Shown in pieces: positions 8,879 to 17,368 of a stretch of 41,370 nt of DNA. The number at the start of each line of letters is the position of its first letter. Position 1 is the first letter of the stretch. Source of the stretch: Deinococcus sp. GTDB lineage: Bacteria > Deinococcota > Deinococci > Deinococcales > Deinococcaceae. Made by a program: the position numbers and the translations under genes. The stretch is from positions 1-41,370 of the forward strand of contig NZ_JAGLBG010000011.1 in NCBI RefSeq assembly GCF_018260405.1. Reading direction: 5' to 3'. The notes beneath the pieces were generated by a model, which did not search any database, was not told where the DNA came from, and saw nothing but the letters and a program-made list of their open reading frames with translations.

Positions 8879-10837
8879 TTATTGGGCAGCCACAACTGCG
8901 CCGTCCCACAACGCATTGACGTTACTGGTCACGACTTTTTGCCCTATTGCCAGGCCGCCGATGACCGCCACCGCGTCCTCGGAACCCTGCTGACCGCTGA
9001 GGCCGAGCTGCACCGGGGTACGCACCGCCTTGCCGTCCTTGACCACGTACACGTAGTTCTGGCTGCCGATACGGGCCACGGCGCTGGTCGGCACAGTGGG
9101 GGTACCGCCGGGCACGTCGGTTTCGATGGTCGCCGTCGCCACCATCCCGGCGCGGAGTTCAGGGTTGCTGGTTGCCAGAGTCGCCTCAATCGGGTAGAAG
9201 TCCCCGGTCGCCACCGAGCTGGGGTTGATCGCCGTGATCTTGGCCGGGTAGACCTTGTTGGGGAAGGCGTCGAACTTGACTTTGAGCTTATCCCCGGTTT
9301 TGATTAGGTTGGCCTGAGTCGAGGGAATAGTCGCCACGATCTTGCGCGGCTCTCCGGCCACGATGGTCAGCAGCGGCAGGGCGGGCGAGGCCACTTCGCC
9401 GGGCTGGGCGTTGCGGGCCGAAACCACCCCGTCAATCGGGCTGGTGATCACGGTCTTGGCAAGCGTGACTTTCAGGTTGTTGATGACGGCCTGCGCCCCT
9501 TGCACCGAAGCCCCGCCCGCATTACGGCTGGCGACCACGGCGTTATCGTACTGGGTCTGGGCATTTTGCACCTCCTGAAGTGACGCGCCGCCGTCGGCGT
9601 ACACCGCCTTGAGGCGATCAAGCGTGCGGGCGGCCTGCGCGAGATTGGTCTGCGCCGCCGTTCCGCCGTTCTGAGCCTGGGCCAGTCCGGCCTGAGCTTG
9701 GGCCAGTTGCGCCCGGATAGCGCTGTCATCAATGCGGGCCACCACCTCACCCCTGTGAACCTGATCGCCCACCTGCGGCGTCAGGCTCAGGATGGTGCCA
9801 GTCACCTGCGCCGTGATATTCACGTTGCTGCCCGAAGTCAGGGTGCCGACCACGTTTAGGTTGGTCTTAAGGGAGTTGGCCGCGGCAGTGGTGGTCTTGA
9901 CGTTGACTGGCGTACTCGACGGATCACCCAGATCCACTGTGACCGAGGCGCTGGCCCCAGGCCGCAGTTTGGCGTGGTCGGCGTCGGTCAGGTAGATGGA
10001 CACCGGAATGACCTGCTCGACTTTGGTGAAGTTGCCGCTGTCGGCCCCGCCGCTGGGCAGAATCGAGAACGAACCGGCGGTGGCCTGCCCGATTTGCTGC
10101 ACCACGCCGGTCAGGGTCTGGCCGGGCAGCGAGTCGAGCTTGACGTGTACGGTCTGGCCGGGCTTGATCTTGGCGATCTGGCCTTCTTTGATGTTGGCCG
10201 AGATGTAAGAACTCCGGTCGTCGGCAATAACCGCCAGCGACTGCCCGGCAGCGACCATCTGACCGACCAGGGCGGCTGTCTGAATGACCGTCCCCGAAAT
10301 GGGGGCGCGAATCAGCGAGCGCGAGGCGGTCAGCGGAGCGACCTGTGAGAGTGCCCCGGCGTTGGCGGCGCTCGATTGGGCCACGGTGCTGGTGTCGATC
10401 TGGCCGATCACGTCGCCCGCCTTGACGGGGGTGCCCACGGCCACGTTCCATTGCAGCACGCGCCCCGGAATTTCGGGGGTCACGGCGGCGGTGTTGGCCG
10501 CCACGCGGGCGTTATCGGTGCTGACGTGGTGCGAGCCGTTGTAGGCGTAGTAGCCCACGATGCCCGCCACCCCGAGCGCCGCCACCAGACCGATGGTGAT
10601 GCCCATGGCCCGGTTGCGCTTGGGCTTGGGCGCGGCAGGCACCGTTTCCCTGACTGGCCCGTCTTCCCTGATCGGTTCAGCTGGTGTGGTCGGCCGCGCA
10701 CTACCGGGGGCCGCGCTGCTGGAAGTCGAAACGGTGTTCACCTCGGGGGCGGCGGAAGCCACGATCACTTCTTTCGCTTGTTGTTCAGTGCCGGAAGGCT
10801 GGCGCGGGTTATCTGAATCTTTGTTGATTCTGGTCAT
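8879..10837 (-). CDS. Tandem membrane fusion (periplasmic adaptor) protein, EmrA/HlyD-like plus AcrA-like
   Basis: Adaptor of a tripartite efflux pump, 652 residues, about twice the usual EmrA/AcrA length. Order: a Pro/Ala-rich cytosolic tail (1-73) ending KPKRNR, one membrane helix (about 78-99), then an EmrA-like half with STDNARVAANTAAVTPEI, a first lipoyl domain and a barrel, but only about 25 residues in place of the coiled-coil hairpin. From about residue 305 a second adaptor follows with its own lipoyl halves (VGDQVHRGEVVARID and SPIDGVVSARNAQPGEV), a full Ala/Gln-rich hairpin, barrel and membrane-proximal domain. The hairpin tip holds RLKAVYADGGAS, close to the R-x3-L-x6-S TolC-docking motif. 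AAAAGG provides a ribosome-binding site eight bases before ATG 10837. Last gene of the marR efflux operon. Confidence 0.9.
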   Translation of the reverse strand: MTRINKDSDNPRQPSGTEQQAKEVIVASAAPEVNTVSTSSSAAPGSARPTTPAEPIREDGPVRETVPAAPKPKRNRAMGITIGLVAALGVAGIVGYYAYNGSHHVSTDNARVAANTAAVTPEIPGRVLQWNVAVGTPVKAGDVIGQIDTSTVAQSSAANAGALSQVAPLTASRSLIRAPISGTVIQTAALVGQMVAAGQSLAVIADDRSSYISANIKEGQIAKIKPGQTVHVKLDSLPGQTLTGVVQQIGQATAGSFSILPSGGADSGNFTKVEQVIPVSIYLTDADHAKLRPGASASVTVDLGDPSSTPVNVKTTTAAANSLKTNLNVVGTLTSGSNVNITAQVTGTILSLTPQVGDQVHRGEVVARIDDSAIRAQLAQAQAGLAQAQNGGTAAQTNLAQAARTLDRLKAVYADGGASLQEVQNAQTQYDNAVVASRNAGGASVQGAQAVINNLKVTLAKTVITSPIDGVVSARNAQPGEVASPALPLLTIVAGEPRKIVATIPSTQANLIKTGDKLKVKFDAFPNKVYPAKITAINPSSVATGDFYPIEATLATSNPELRAGMVATATIETDVPGGTPTVPTSAVARIGSQNYVYVVKDGKAVRTPVQLGLSGQQGSEDAVAVIGGLAIGQKVVTSNVNALWDGAVVAAQ

Positions 10838-10891
10838 AGGTTGTTTCCTTTTTCAGTTGAGTGGAGCGCACGGTTCGGTGGGGGCCGGAGC

Positions 10892-12466
10892 TTACTCCAT
10901 GATGTGGCCGGGTTCGTCGGATTTGACCTGACCTTTGCGCAGGAAGAGGGCCAGTCCGGCGCACCCCACCAGAGACGCGGCGATGATGACCATCACGATG
11001 TCGAAGGTGTTGGTAAACGCGGTCGTCGCCATTTCGCGCTGCCACAGCGACATGAAGACGATCCGGGCCTGATGAAAGCTCATGCCGGTGGCCTGAAGCT
11101 TGGCGACGCCCTCTTGCATCAGGTTCGTCTGCACCGGGTTGCCCTGCTGCATCAGGTTGGCGTAACCCGCCACCTGCAAGTGGTTGTAGTGGTCGAACAT
11201 CTGCACCATGATCACGATGCCGAAGGTGCCCCCCAGGCGGTTGACGATGTTGGTGATGGCGCTGGCCTGCCCGGACTGTGCGGGCGGAATTTCGGACATC
11301 GAAGCCGACTGCGTGGGAATCATGGCGAGGCCCATGCCTACCGAACGAACACAGTTCCACAAGATGATAGTTACGACCGGAGTGTCGATAGTCAGGTCAC
11401 GGAACAAGAACATGCCGTAGGCCATCACCAGCAGCCCCACCGGAATCAGGATTTTGGGGCCGATCTTGTCGTACAGGCGCCCGGCAATCGGCATGATCAT
11501 CCCGGTCAGCAGGGCGGGCGGCAGCTGTTGCAGGCCTGACTGGAACGCCCCGATGCCGCGAATGGTCTGTAGGTACACCGGCAGGTAGAACAGCACACCG
11601 AACATCGAAATACTGATGAGCATAAGCAAGACGTTGGCGATACTGAAACTCGGGTACTTGAACAGCCGCAGGTTGAGGAGCGGCTCTTCAATACTCAGTT
11701 CCCACCAGATGAAGGCGATAAAAGACATCAGGCTGATAAACAGCAGCAGCACCACCGGTTCGGCACTCCAGCCGCCCCAACTGGCCTGTTCGCTGGTCGC
11801 CAGCAGGAGCGTGAAGAGGGCCAGGGCAATACCGACCGCGCCGGGAAAGTCGAATTTGCCCGCATTGCCCGGCGGAAACTGGTGAACCCGCCGCAGGGCC
11901 AGAAAGATCCCGATGATCCCGATGGGCAGGTTAATCATGAAAATCCAGCGCCAGTTGACGAACTCGACGAGGTAGCCGCCCAGGGTCGGGCCGATGGCGG
12001 GGGCCAGCAGCACGGCCATGCCGAAGATGCCGCCCGCTGCCCCCAACTGGTTGCGCGGCACCATGCGGATCATCATGGCCTGCACGGCGGGCATGATCAG
12101 GCCGCCCCCCACCGCCTGGATGATGCGGAAGAAGATCATGCTGTTTAGGCTCCACGACAGCCCGCACAGCACCGATCCGATGGTAAAGATGACCAGGGCG
12201 ACCATATACATGTTCTTCAGGCCGAATCTGGCCCCCAGCCAGGCCGAGAGCGGCGTGATCACGCCCAGGGCCAGGGTGTAGGCCGTCGAGACCCACTCGA
12301 TTTTGGCCTGATCCACCCCGAAGATGTTCATCATGTCCGGGATGGCGACGTTCACAATGCTGGTGTCCAAAATGGCCATGAAGGCCCCGATCACCAGGAT
12401 CAGTAGCGGGGCCATCCAGGTGTTGCCGGGCATGGTGGTGGGAGCCGCAGCAGCCGGGGCGCTCAT
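10892..12466 (-). CDS. emrB: DHA2-family MFS drug:H+ antiporter (EmrB-like), 14 helices
   Basis: Inner-membrane drug/proton antiporter of 524 residues. Diagnostic parts: the first-helix motif LDTSIVNVAIPDM, GARFGLKN (motif A region), helix 5 motif C as APAIGPTLGGYL, and a hydrophobicity pattern consistent with 14 segments. DHA2 members of this type pump hydrophobic drugs, uncouplers or fatty acids through an adaptor and TolC; the substrate here is not readable. The start ATG overlaps the stop of the preceding tolC-like gene (ATGA) and the adaptor follows after 54 bases, so all act as one pump. AAAs before the first helix are an Ala/Pro-rich tail. Confidence 0.94.
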   Translation of the reverse strand: MSAPAAAAPTTMPGNTWMAPLLILVIGAFMAILDTSIVNVAIPDMMNIFGVDQAKIEWVSTAYTLALGVITPLSAWLGARFGLKNMYMVALVIFTIGSVLCGLSWSLNSMIFFRIIQAVGGGLIMPAVQAMMIRMVPRNQLGAAGGIFGMAVLLAPAIGPTLGGYLVEFVNWRWIFMINLPIGIIGIFLALRRVHQFPPGNAGKFDFPGAVGIALALFTLLLATSEQASWGGWSAEPVVLLLFISLMSFIAFIWWELSIEEPLLNLRLFKYPSFSIANVLLMLISISMFGVLFYLPVYLQTIRGIGAFQSGLQQLPPALLTGMIMPIAGRLYDKIGPKILIPVGLLVMAYGMFLFRDLTIDTPVVTIILWNCVRSVGMGLAMIPTQSASMSEIPPAQSGQASAITNIVNRLGGTFGIVIMVQMFDHYNHLQVAGYANLMQQGNPVQTNLMQEGVAKLQATGMSFHQARIVFMSLWQREMATTAFTNTFDIVMVIIAASLVGCAGLALFLRKGQVKSDEPGHIME

Positions 12467-13497
12467 TTCCCTCCGGCGCTCGCACTGGGGTTGGGGGTGC
12501 CTGCCAACAGGTTGTAGTAGGCGGTCAGCACGCTGTCGTCGGCCTGCTCACGGGCCAGCTTGGCCTGCCCGTAGGCGATCTGGCTTTGCAGCAGGGCCAG
12601 CTGGCTAATAAGGCCCTTGGCGTAACGCGCCTGGTCGGCGGCGTATTGCCGCTCGGCGTTTTGCAGCGCCGTGAGCTTGACGCTCCGGTTCTTGATCGCC
12701 TGGAGGTAAGAGTTGTACAGCCCCTGGGTCTGAATCCGCAGGCCGCGCGAGGCGTTTTGAGCCGCCGACTGTGTCTGCTGAAGCTGGGTCTTGAGCGCGT
12801 TGATCTGCGAGGCCGACACAGCGATGGGGTCGGCGAGATTCAGCTGGAGTTGCAGCGCGGCGCTGCCCTGCTGGGCCTGGATGTAGGCGGGGTTACGGGC
12901 CACCACGGTATCCACGACGCTGCTACTGACATTGTCGGGCACGGCGCTGGCCGGAATCGGGGCCACCGAGGTAAACGGTCCGACCAGGCTCATCAGGTTG
13001 CTGGTCGCCAGGTTCAGGCCGTCGCGGGCGGTATTCAGCGTCTGCTGCGCGGCGGCTGCCTGGTTCTGGGCAACCTGCGCGGCGATCTGGGTGCCGCCGC
13101 CCTTGGCGTACTGGGTCTGGGCGACTTTGGCGGCCTTGGTAGCCAGGTCGAGCGCCTGGGTTGCCAGGCTCACGCCGTCCTGAGCTTCAAGCACCTGGGT
13201 GTAGGCCTGGGCGATCTGGGCGTCGGCCTGGGTGTCAGCGCTCTTGACGCTCGCCACGGCCAGCTCATAGGCCTGCTGCGCCCGGAGCAGGGTGACCTTC
13301 GTCGCCAGCGGGTCGGCCTTGGCCTTGGCGTATTCGGACTGGGCGTTGCTTAGGGCGGTGCGGGCGGCGATCACGTTGGGCTGGTTGCCGCTCTTGGCAA
13401 GGGCGCTTGCCAGACTCAGCGTGGCGGCCTGGGCGGAAGCGGCGCTTAGCGAAAGCAGCAGGGCGGTGGTCTTCAGGAAACGGCTGGTGTGTGTCAT
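12463..13497 (-). CDS. TolC-like outer membrane efflux protein (2), short form
   Basis: Outer-membrane factor-like protein of 344 residues with a Sec signal peptide (LKTTALLLSLSAASAQA, cleavage near residue 24) and long Ala/Gln-rich coiled-coil helices typical of TolC. It is about 80-120 residues shorter than usual TolC family members and its beta-strand segments are weak, so it may be a degenerate or specialised partner of the longer protein encoded just upstream. CGGAGAAC supplies the ribosome-binding site before ATG 13497; the 3' end overlaps emrB by four bases. Family membership is likely; whether it makes a channel alone is open. Confidence 0.8.
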   Translation of the reverse strand: MTHTSRFLKTTALLLSLSAASAQAATLSLASALAKSGNQPNVIAARTALSNAQSEYAKAKADPLATKVTLLRAQQAYELAVASVKSADTQADAQIAQAYTQVLEAQDGVSLATQALDLATKAAKVAQTQYAKGGGTQIAAQVAQNQAAAAQQTLNTARDGLNLATSNLMSLVGPFTSVAPIPASAVPDNVSSSVVDTVVARNPAYIQAQQGSAALQLQLNLADPIAVSASQINALKTQLQQTQSAAQNASRGLRIQTQGLYNSYLQAIKNRSVKLTALQNAERQYAADQARYAKGLISQLALLQSQIAYGQAKLAREQADDSVLTAYYNLLAGTPNPSASAGGK

Positions 13498-13513
13498 TTT
13501 GTTCTCCGTGGGG

Positions 13514-14914
13514 TCAGTTCAGGGGCGTAAGAGGAAGGCCGAAGAAGGTGTAGAAGTTGCTGGCGGCAGTGGTCTGCGAGAGGGTCGCCTGATCGGCAGC
13601 CAGCTGCGCCTGATAGGTGGCGACGGCGGCCTGCGCCGCTTCGAGGGGCGAGATCAGGCCCAGATCGCGCCGGGCCTCGGCGTCTTTCTGGTTCTGGCGG
13701 GCCAGGTTCACGGCCTGCTGCCTAAGCGCCAGATCACGCTGGGCCTGCTGATAGGCGATGTTCAGGCCCTGGAGTTGCAGGTCCGACTGGCGCTGCGCCG
13801 CTGCAAAGCCTGCCTGCGCCTGATCCAGCGCATTTTTGGCGAGGGCGGGCGCTTCGAGGTTCGCCAGTGACGCGTCGAAGCTGACCCCCAGCGTGAGCTG
13901 ATCGGTTATACGGTTGGTGGGCGCAGTCGCCGGGCCGTACGAAAAGCTGGCGGTGGGGGCCACATTGCGCGAGTCGATTCCTATCGCCAGATTGGCAGCG
14001 GCGCTCGAGGAACTGCTCAGGCGGTGGCTGTAGCTGGCCTGAAGATTCGGCAGGCTGTTCCACCTGGCCTGCTCGTAGGCGATCTGGGCGCGGCGCACGG
14101 CGAACTGTGCCTGAGCCACTGCCACACTCTGCATGTTGGCGGGCACGCCGAGAGGAGTCACTGCCGGAATCTCGGGGCTACCGGTCAGGTCGCGCAGCGT
14201 GGCGTGGGCCAGCGCCGAGTTTTCCTGCGACTGCTGCACGGCGCTTTGCGCCTGGGCCAGTGTCAGCCTGGCCTGTTCCAGCTCGTTGTGGGTCGCGCCG
14301 CCGCCGTCAAAGCGGGTCTGAATGGCTTGCAGCGCCATCTGAGCCGCCTGCACGCTCTGCTGCGCCAGTCCCACGCTGCTGTCGGCCAGCTGGGCACGCA
14401 GCGCGGCCACCACAACCTGACCTTCCAGGTTCGCCAGCGCGGTCTGATACCCGGCCCGGGCCTGATCTACCGCGATCTGGGCCAGTTGCCGCCGGGCACC
14501 GACGTCGCCGTAATTAAACGGCGTGGCTCGCAGCGAGGCGTTCACGTTCTGGACGCTGCTGGGCAGCGGGGCGCAGTAGGTCGTGAATTGCAGCAGCTGA
14601 TTGGTCGTGCATAGACCCGGCGTGTCGTCGCTGTTCAGGATACGGGTGGTGCTGGCTGAAATGGTTCCGGACACCGGGAAATCCGCGATTTTTTGCTGCG
14701 TCTGGGCCGCTTCGAGCGCCAGGCGGGCCTGCGTCAGGCTGGGGTAACTGGTGAGGCCAGTGATAAGCGCGGGCGACAGCGCCAGACTGCTGGCCGGGGT
14801 GCTGGTGGGGGCTACTCCCGGCGTGCTGGGCGTGGCCGCGCTCTGGGCCGAGGCGAAGCTAAAGCTCAGCAGCGCCGCCGTGAGGCCAAGTAGGGTTGTT
14901 CTGCGAGTATTCAA
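13514..14914 (-). CDS. TolC-like outer membrane efflux protein (1)
   Basis: Outer-membrane factor of 466 residues, the normal TolC length. It has a signal peptide (LLGLTAALLSFSFASA), a Pro/Thr/Ser-rich linker, and two repeats of coiled-coil helix pairs, seen in the heptad-like runs NLEGQVVVAALRAQLADSS and LDQAQAGFAAAQRQSDLQL. The start ATG overlaps the marR stop (ATGA). A possible internal disulphide exists in a strand region (LCTTN to TYCAP). It forms the exit duct of the pump encoded by the rest of the operon. A second, shorter homologue follows directly, 16 bases downstream. Confidence 0.87.
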   Translation of the reverse strand: MNTRRTTLLGLTAALLSFSFASAQSAATPSTPGVAPTSTPASSLALSPALITGLTSYPSLTQARLALEAAQTQQKIADFPVSGTISASTTRILNSDDTPGLCTTNQLLQFTTYCAPLPSSVQNVNASLRATPFNYGDVGARRQLAQIAVDQARAGYQTALANLEGQVVVAALRAQLADSSVGLAQQSVQAAQMALQAIQTRFDGGGATHNELEQARLTLAQAQSAVQQSQENSALAHATLRDLTGSPEIPAVTPLGVPANMQSVAVAQAQFAVRRAQIAYEQARWNSLPNLQASYSHRLSSSSSAAANLAIGIDSRNVAPTASFSYGPATAPTNRITDQLTLGVSFDASLANLEAPALAKNALDQAQAGFAAAQRQSDLQLQGLNIAYQQAQRDLALRQQAVNLARQNQKDAEARRDLGLISPLEAAQAAVATYQAQLAADQATLSQTTAASNFYTFFGLPLTPLN

Positions 14915-15486
14915 GGTGTGGGGGCCTCCTTGTTGCTGTTGCTTTGAAACGCCATTTCTTCGAGTGACGCCATCCAGAAATGGAACAGACGGGTACCCAG
15001 GGGCAGCAGCTGCGCCCGCTCTTCAGGCGTGAGCTGCTTGAGCAGGTCTTCCAGACGGTCGCGTGCGTTCCGGTCGGCGATCTGATAGGCCAGCTGGCCC
15101 TTCGTCGTCAGGCGAATCATGACCATGCGGCGGTCATGGGCGTCGGGCTGGCGCTCCATCAGGCCGTGAGTGACGAAGTTGTCGGTCAGGCGCGTGGCAG
15201 TGCTCAGCGGCACCCCGATAGCCTCGGCCACCGCCCGCATGTTCATGCTGCCTTCTTCATTCATCAGCCGCCGACTCAAACGGTAAAAGATTGGCAACCA
15301 CTGAAAATACAGCTCAGGATCCTGAAGTTCGATGTTCGCCTCGTTAAATTGCCTGACCAGTTCGTTGCGCCATTTTGGGCGGAGCAGCAGAGACTGCAAA
15401 CTGAGTTTGGTGCGTCCGAACTGGCTGATCAGCTCAATCAGATCGTCCAATGCCGGGTCAACCGGGCCTTCATGACTCTTGCTCAT
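14911..15486 (-). CDS. MarR-family transcriptional regulator of the efflux operon
   Basis: Winged-helix repressor, 191 residues from ATG 15486. The recognition helix region reads MRAVAEAIGVPLSTATRLTD and the wing RQPDAHDRRMVMIRLTTKG, the DRR signature of MarR. The family usually is about 140-150 residues; here there is an extra N-terminal helix region of about 45 residues. ATG 15486 is preferred over ATG 15531 because an extended Shine-Dalgarno AAAGGAGGTGA lies eight bases before it. It is the first gene and overlaps tolC-like 1 by four bases, so it most likely represses its own operon and is released by a pump substrate. Upstream the pair TTTCCA / TGGAA on either side of the start region is a weak operator candidate. 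Confidence 0.92.
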   Translation of the reverse strand: MSKSHEGPVDPALDDLIELISQFGRTKLSLQSLLLRPKWRNELVRQFNEANIELQDPELYFQWLPIFYRLSRRLMNEEGSMNMRAVAEAIGVPLSTATRLTDNFVTHGLMERQPDAHDRRMVMIRLTTKGQLAYQIADRNARDRLEDLLKQLTPEERAQLLPLGTRLFHFWMASLEEMAFQSNSNKEAPTP

Positions 15487-15540
15487 TCTATTCTCACCTC
15501 CTTTTATGCTTCCATCTAAAAAAGTTTTCACGGTGGAAAT

Positions 15541-15933
15541 AAATCGCCAGAAGTTAACGCTCAGATGAAATGTGGCCTAGCATCCGGAGCTTTTGGGTGG
15601 GACGGGTGGCGTGCAGAAAGGGGCCTGCCGGAATTTGGCGCAGTCCGTATAGAACCGGAAGAACCTAGATTGGAATGTGGTAAAATATCAGCGGCTTTTG
15701 CATTGCTACTGCCCCCAGGAGACCCATCGTACGAAGGTAAAACCCAAATGCCCCGCCGCAGTGAATTTCTCCGGCCCGGATGCGTTGAAAGGCGCACGTC
15801 TGGTTTCACGCAGCCAGAGGAGCCGTAAGGCATCTGACCTCCTCAGCTAGGTGCACGACTGACCCGCTTTCCGGTGCTGCGGCCATAACGAACATCACCT
15901 GGGTAGCTGCTGCGCCCCCATGGTGGAGGACCC
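15541..15933 (+). other. Gap between marR and the liv operon: likely structured 5' leader
   Basis: About 390 bases without a convincing gene. After the -10 box at 15681 two hairpins follow: TGCGTTGAAA (15781-15790) pairs with TTTCACGCA (15804-15812) with one bulge, and GAGGAG (15817-15822) pairs with CTCCTC (15839-15844). The leader would be about 240 nt. It matches no riboswitch class that I can recognise. A small open frame across it has no coding signature. Confidence 0.4.
15678..15686 (+). promoter_or_regulatory. Extended -10 promoter element upstream of the liv operon
   Basis: TGGTAAAAT combines an extended -10 (TGn) with TAAAAT. A -35 at the right spacing is poor, which extended -10 promoters tolerate. 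It would give the long leader described for this gap. Confidence 0.4.
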
Positions 15934-17253
15934 ATGAACTACCTAATACGGATTCCGTCTGTCTCGTTGACCATCCGCAAGGACGCCGGAGTGCCCACTG
16001 TGCGCCCGGAACCCGCTTCTCTTGTGCTTGCTCTGCGGGGCAGCTCTACAAGTCCGCTCGGGTTAAACCGTTTTGGCAACCTTTCGACCAGGGTTCATAG
16101 AACATTAAGGAATTCACTGGCCGTGGTTCTGGCCCTGAGCGCTGGAACGGCCCTGGCGCAGAACACCATAAAAGTGGGCGTGCTGCTGCCCGCCTCGGGC
16201 GTGTACACCCAGCTGGGGCAAGAAGGCTGGAAGGGCTTTAGCCTGTACATGGACTCGGTTGGTCATAAAGTGGCGGGCAAGACCCTCCAGTTTGTGCGCG
16301 AAGACGAGGAAGCCGACCCCGGCGTGGCGCTGAAAAAAGCCAACAAGCTGATCAACCAGGACAAGGTGGACTTGCTGGCGGGCGTGGTTCTCACACCCAG
16401 TGCCTACGCCCTGGCTCCGGTGGTCGAAAAGGCGCAGGTGCCGCTAGTCGTGTTCAACGCGGCGGGCAATGCCCTGACCCGCGACAAGAAAAACCCCTAC
16501 GTGTTCCGGGCGTCGGGCAGCGTGTGGCAGTACAATTCCTCGTTCGGCAAGTACGTGGCCGACAAGGTCAGCAAGAACACCTTTCTGATCGCCGCCGATT
16601 ACGCCTTCGGCAAGGAGTCGCTGGCCGATTTTAAGAAGTCGTACACGGCGGCGGGCGGCAAGGTCGCGGGCGAGGTCTACAGTCCGCTGGGCAGCAGCGA
16701 TTTCAGCTCCTACATGGCCCAGATTTCGGCGGCCAAGCCCGAGGCGGTTTACGGCGTGCTGGCAGGCAGTGACGCCGTGCTGTTCCTGAAGCAGTTCGCG
16801 CAGTTTGGCCTGAATAAGACGGTCAAGCTGACCGTGCTCGGCGACATGGTCGACGAAACTGTGCTCAGCGCAGTGGGCGACAGTACCGTGGGGGCCATCA
16901 GCGCCCTGCCCTGGGTACAGAACCTGCCCGTGCCGCAGAACAAGGTCTTTACTGACGCCTACACCAAAAAGTACGGCACTTTGCCCGGCTCCTATGCCGA
17001 GCGCGGCTGGGACATGGCCCGCGTACTGACCGAGGCCTTCAAGAAGACCGGGGGTAATGTAAGCAACAAGCCCGCGCTGCTGGCAGCTATTCGCGGCGTG
17101 AACTTCCAGTCGCCGCGCGGCACCTTCAGGTTCGACCCCGTGACCCAGAACGTGATCAACCCGGTGTACGTGCGCCAGGTCGCCAAAGGCCCCAAGGGCC
17201 TCTATAACAAGATGGTCGTTAAGCTCGGAGAATTTCAGGATCCTGGCAAATAA
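15934..17253 (+). CDS. Branched-chain amino-acid ABC transporter substrate-binding protein with repeat-derived N-terminal extension
   Basis: Periplasmic binding protein of the LivJ type (type 1 PBP fold), 439 codons. The mature part starts near QNTIKVGVLLPASGVYTQLGQ and includes LAGVVLTPSAYALAPV and YVFRASGSVWQY, typical of this family. A normal signal peptide lies at residues 56-75 (RTLRNSLAVVLALSAGTALA), but it is preceded by about 52 residues translated from a dispersed repeat; no ATG, GTG or TTG stands right before the signal. GGAGGA lies four bases before ATG 15934; GTG 16024 is an in-frame alternative. A terminator separates it from the permease genes, which would give more binding protein than membrane parts. 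Ligand could be branched-chain amino acids, amides or urea. Confidence 0.88.
   Translation: MNYLIRIPSVSLTIRKDAGVPTVRPEPASLVLALRGSSTSPLGLNRFGNLSTRVHRTLRNSLAVVLALSAGTALAQNTIKVGVLLPASGVYTQLGQEGWKGFSLYMDSVGHKVAGKTLQFVREDEEADPGVALKKANKLINQDKVDLLAGVVLTPSAYALAPVVEKAQVPLVVFNAAGNALTRDKKNPYVFRASGSVWQYNSSFGKYVADKVSKNTFLIAADYAFGKESLADFKKSYTAAGGKVAGEVYSPLGSSDFSSYMAQISAAKPEAVYGVLAGSDAVLFLKQFAQFGLNKTVKLTVLGDMVDETVLSAVGDSTVGAISALPWVQNLPVPQNKVFTDAYTKKYGTLPGSYAERGWDMARVLTEAFKKTGGNVSNKPALLAAIRGVNFQSPRGTFRFDPVTQNVINPVYVRQVAKGPKGLYNKMVVKLGEFQDPGK
15943..16092 (+). repeat. Dispersed small repeat, family 1, copy B, inside the binding-protein reading frame
   Basis: Begins near TAATACGGATTCCG and aligns with the copy at 8724-8872, same orientation. 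It is read through in frame with no stop, and forms residues ~4-53 of the precursor. Edges approximate. Confidence 0.75.
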
Positions 17254-17277
17254 GTCTGGGCTGGCCTTGACCGGTCG

Positions 17278-17312
17278 GCGGAGCAGCGCGGTAAAGGGCC
17301 TGCTCCGCTTTT
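17278..17312 (+). terminator. Rho-independent terminator/attenuator between binding protein and permease genes
   Basis: GCGGAGCAG (17278-17286) pairs perfectly with CTGCTCCGC (17300-17308), followed by TTTT; a second run of seven T follows soon after. It probably lowers transcription into the membrane and ATPase genes. Confidence 0.85.
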
Positions 17313-17368
17313 CATATGCTTTTTTTGACAGGCAGCTTTGATACATAGCGGGGGGGGGTGAACCGGCG

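Noticed and set aside
15565..15828. 87-codon open frame in the liv leader
   Set aside because: No ribosome-binding site or family pattern, and it runs through the candidate promoter and hairpin region.
16444..17346. 300-codon open frame opposite the binding-protein gene
   Set aside because: Antisense shadow of the LivJ-like gene; low-complexity translation and no start signal.
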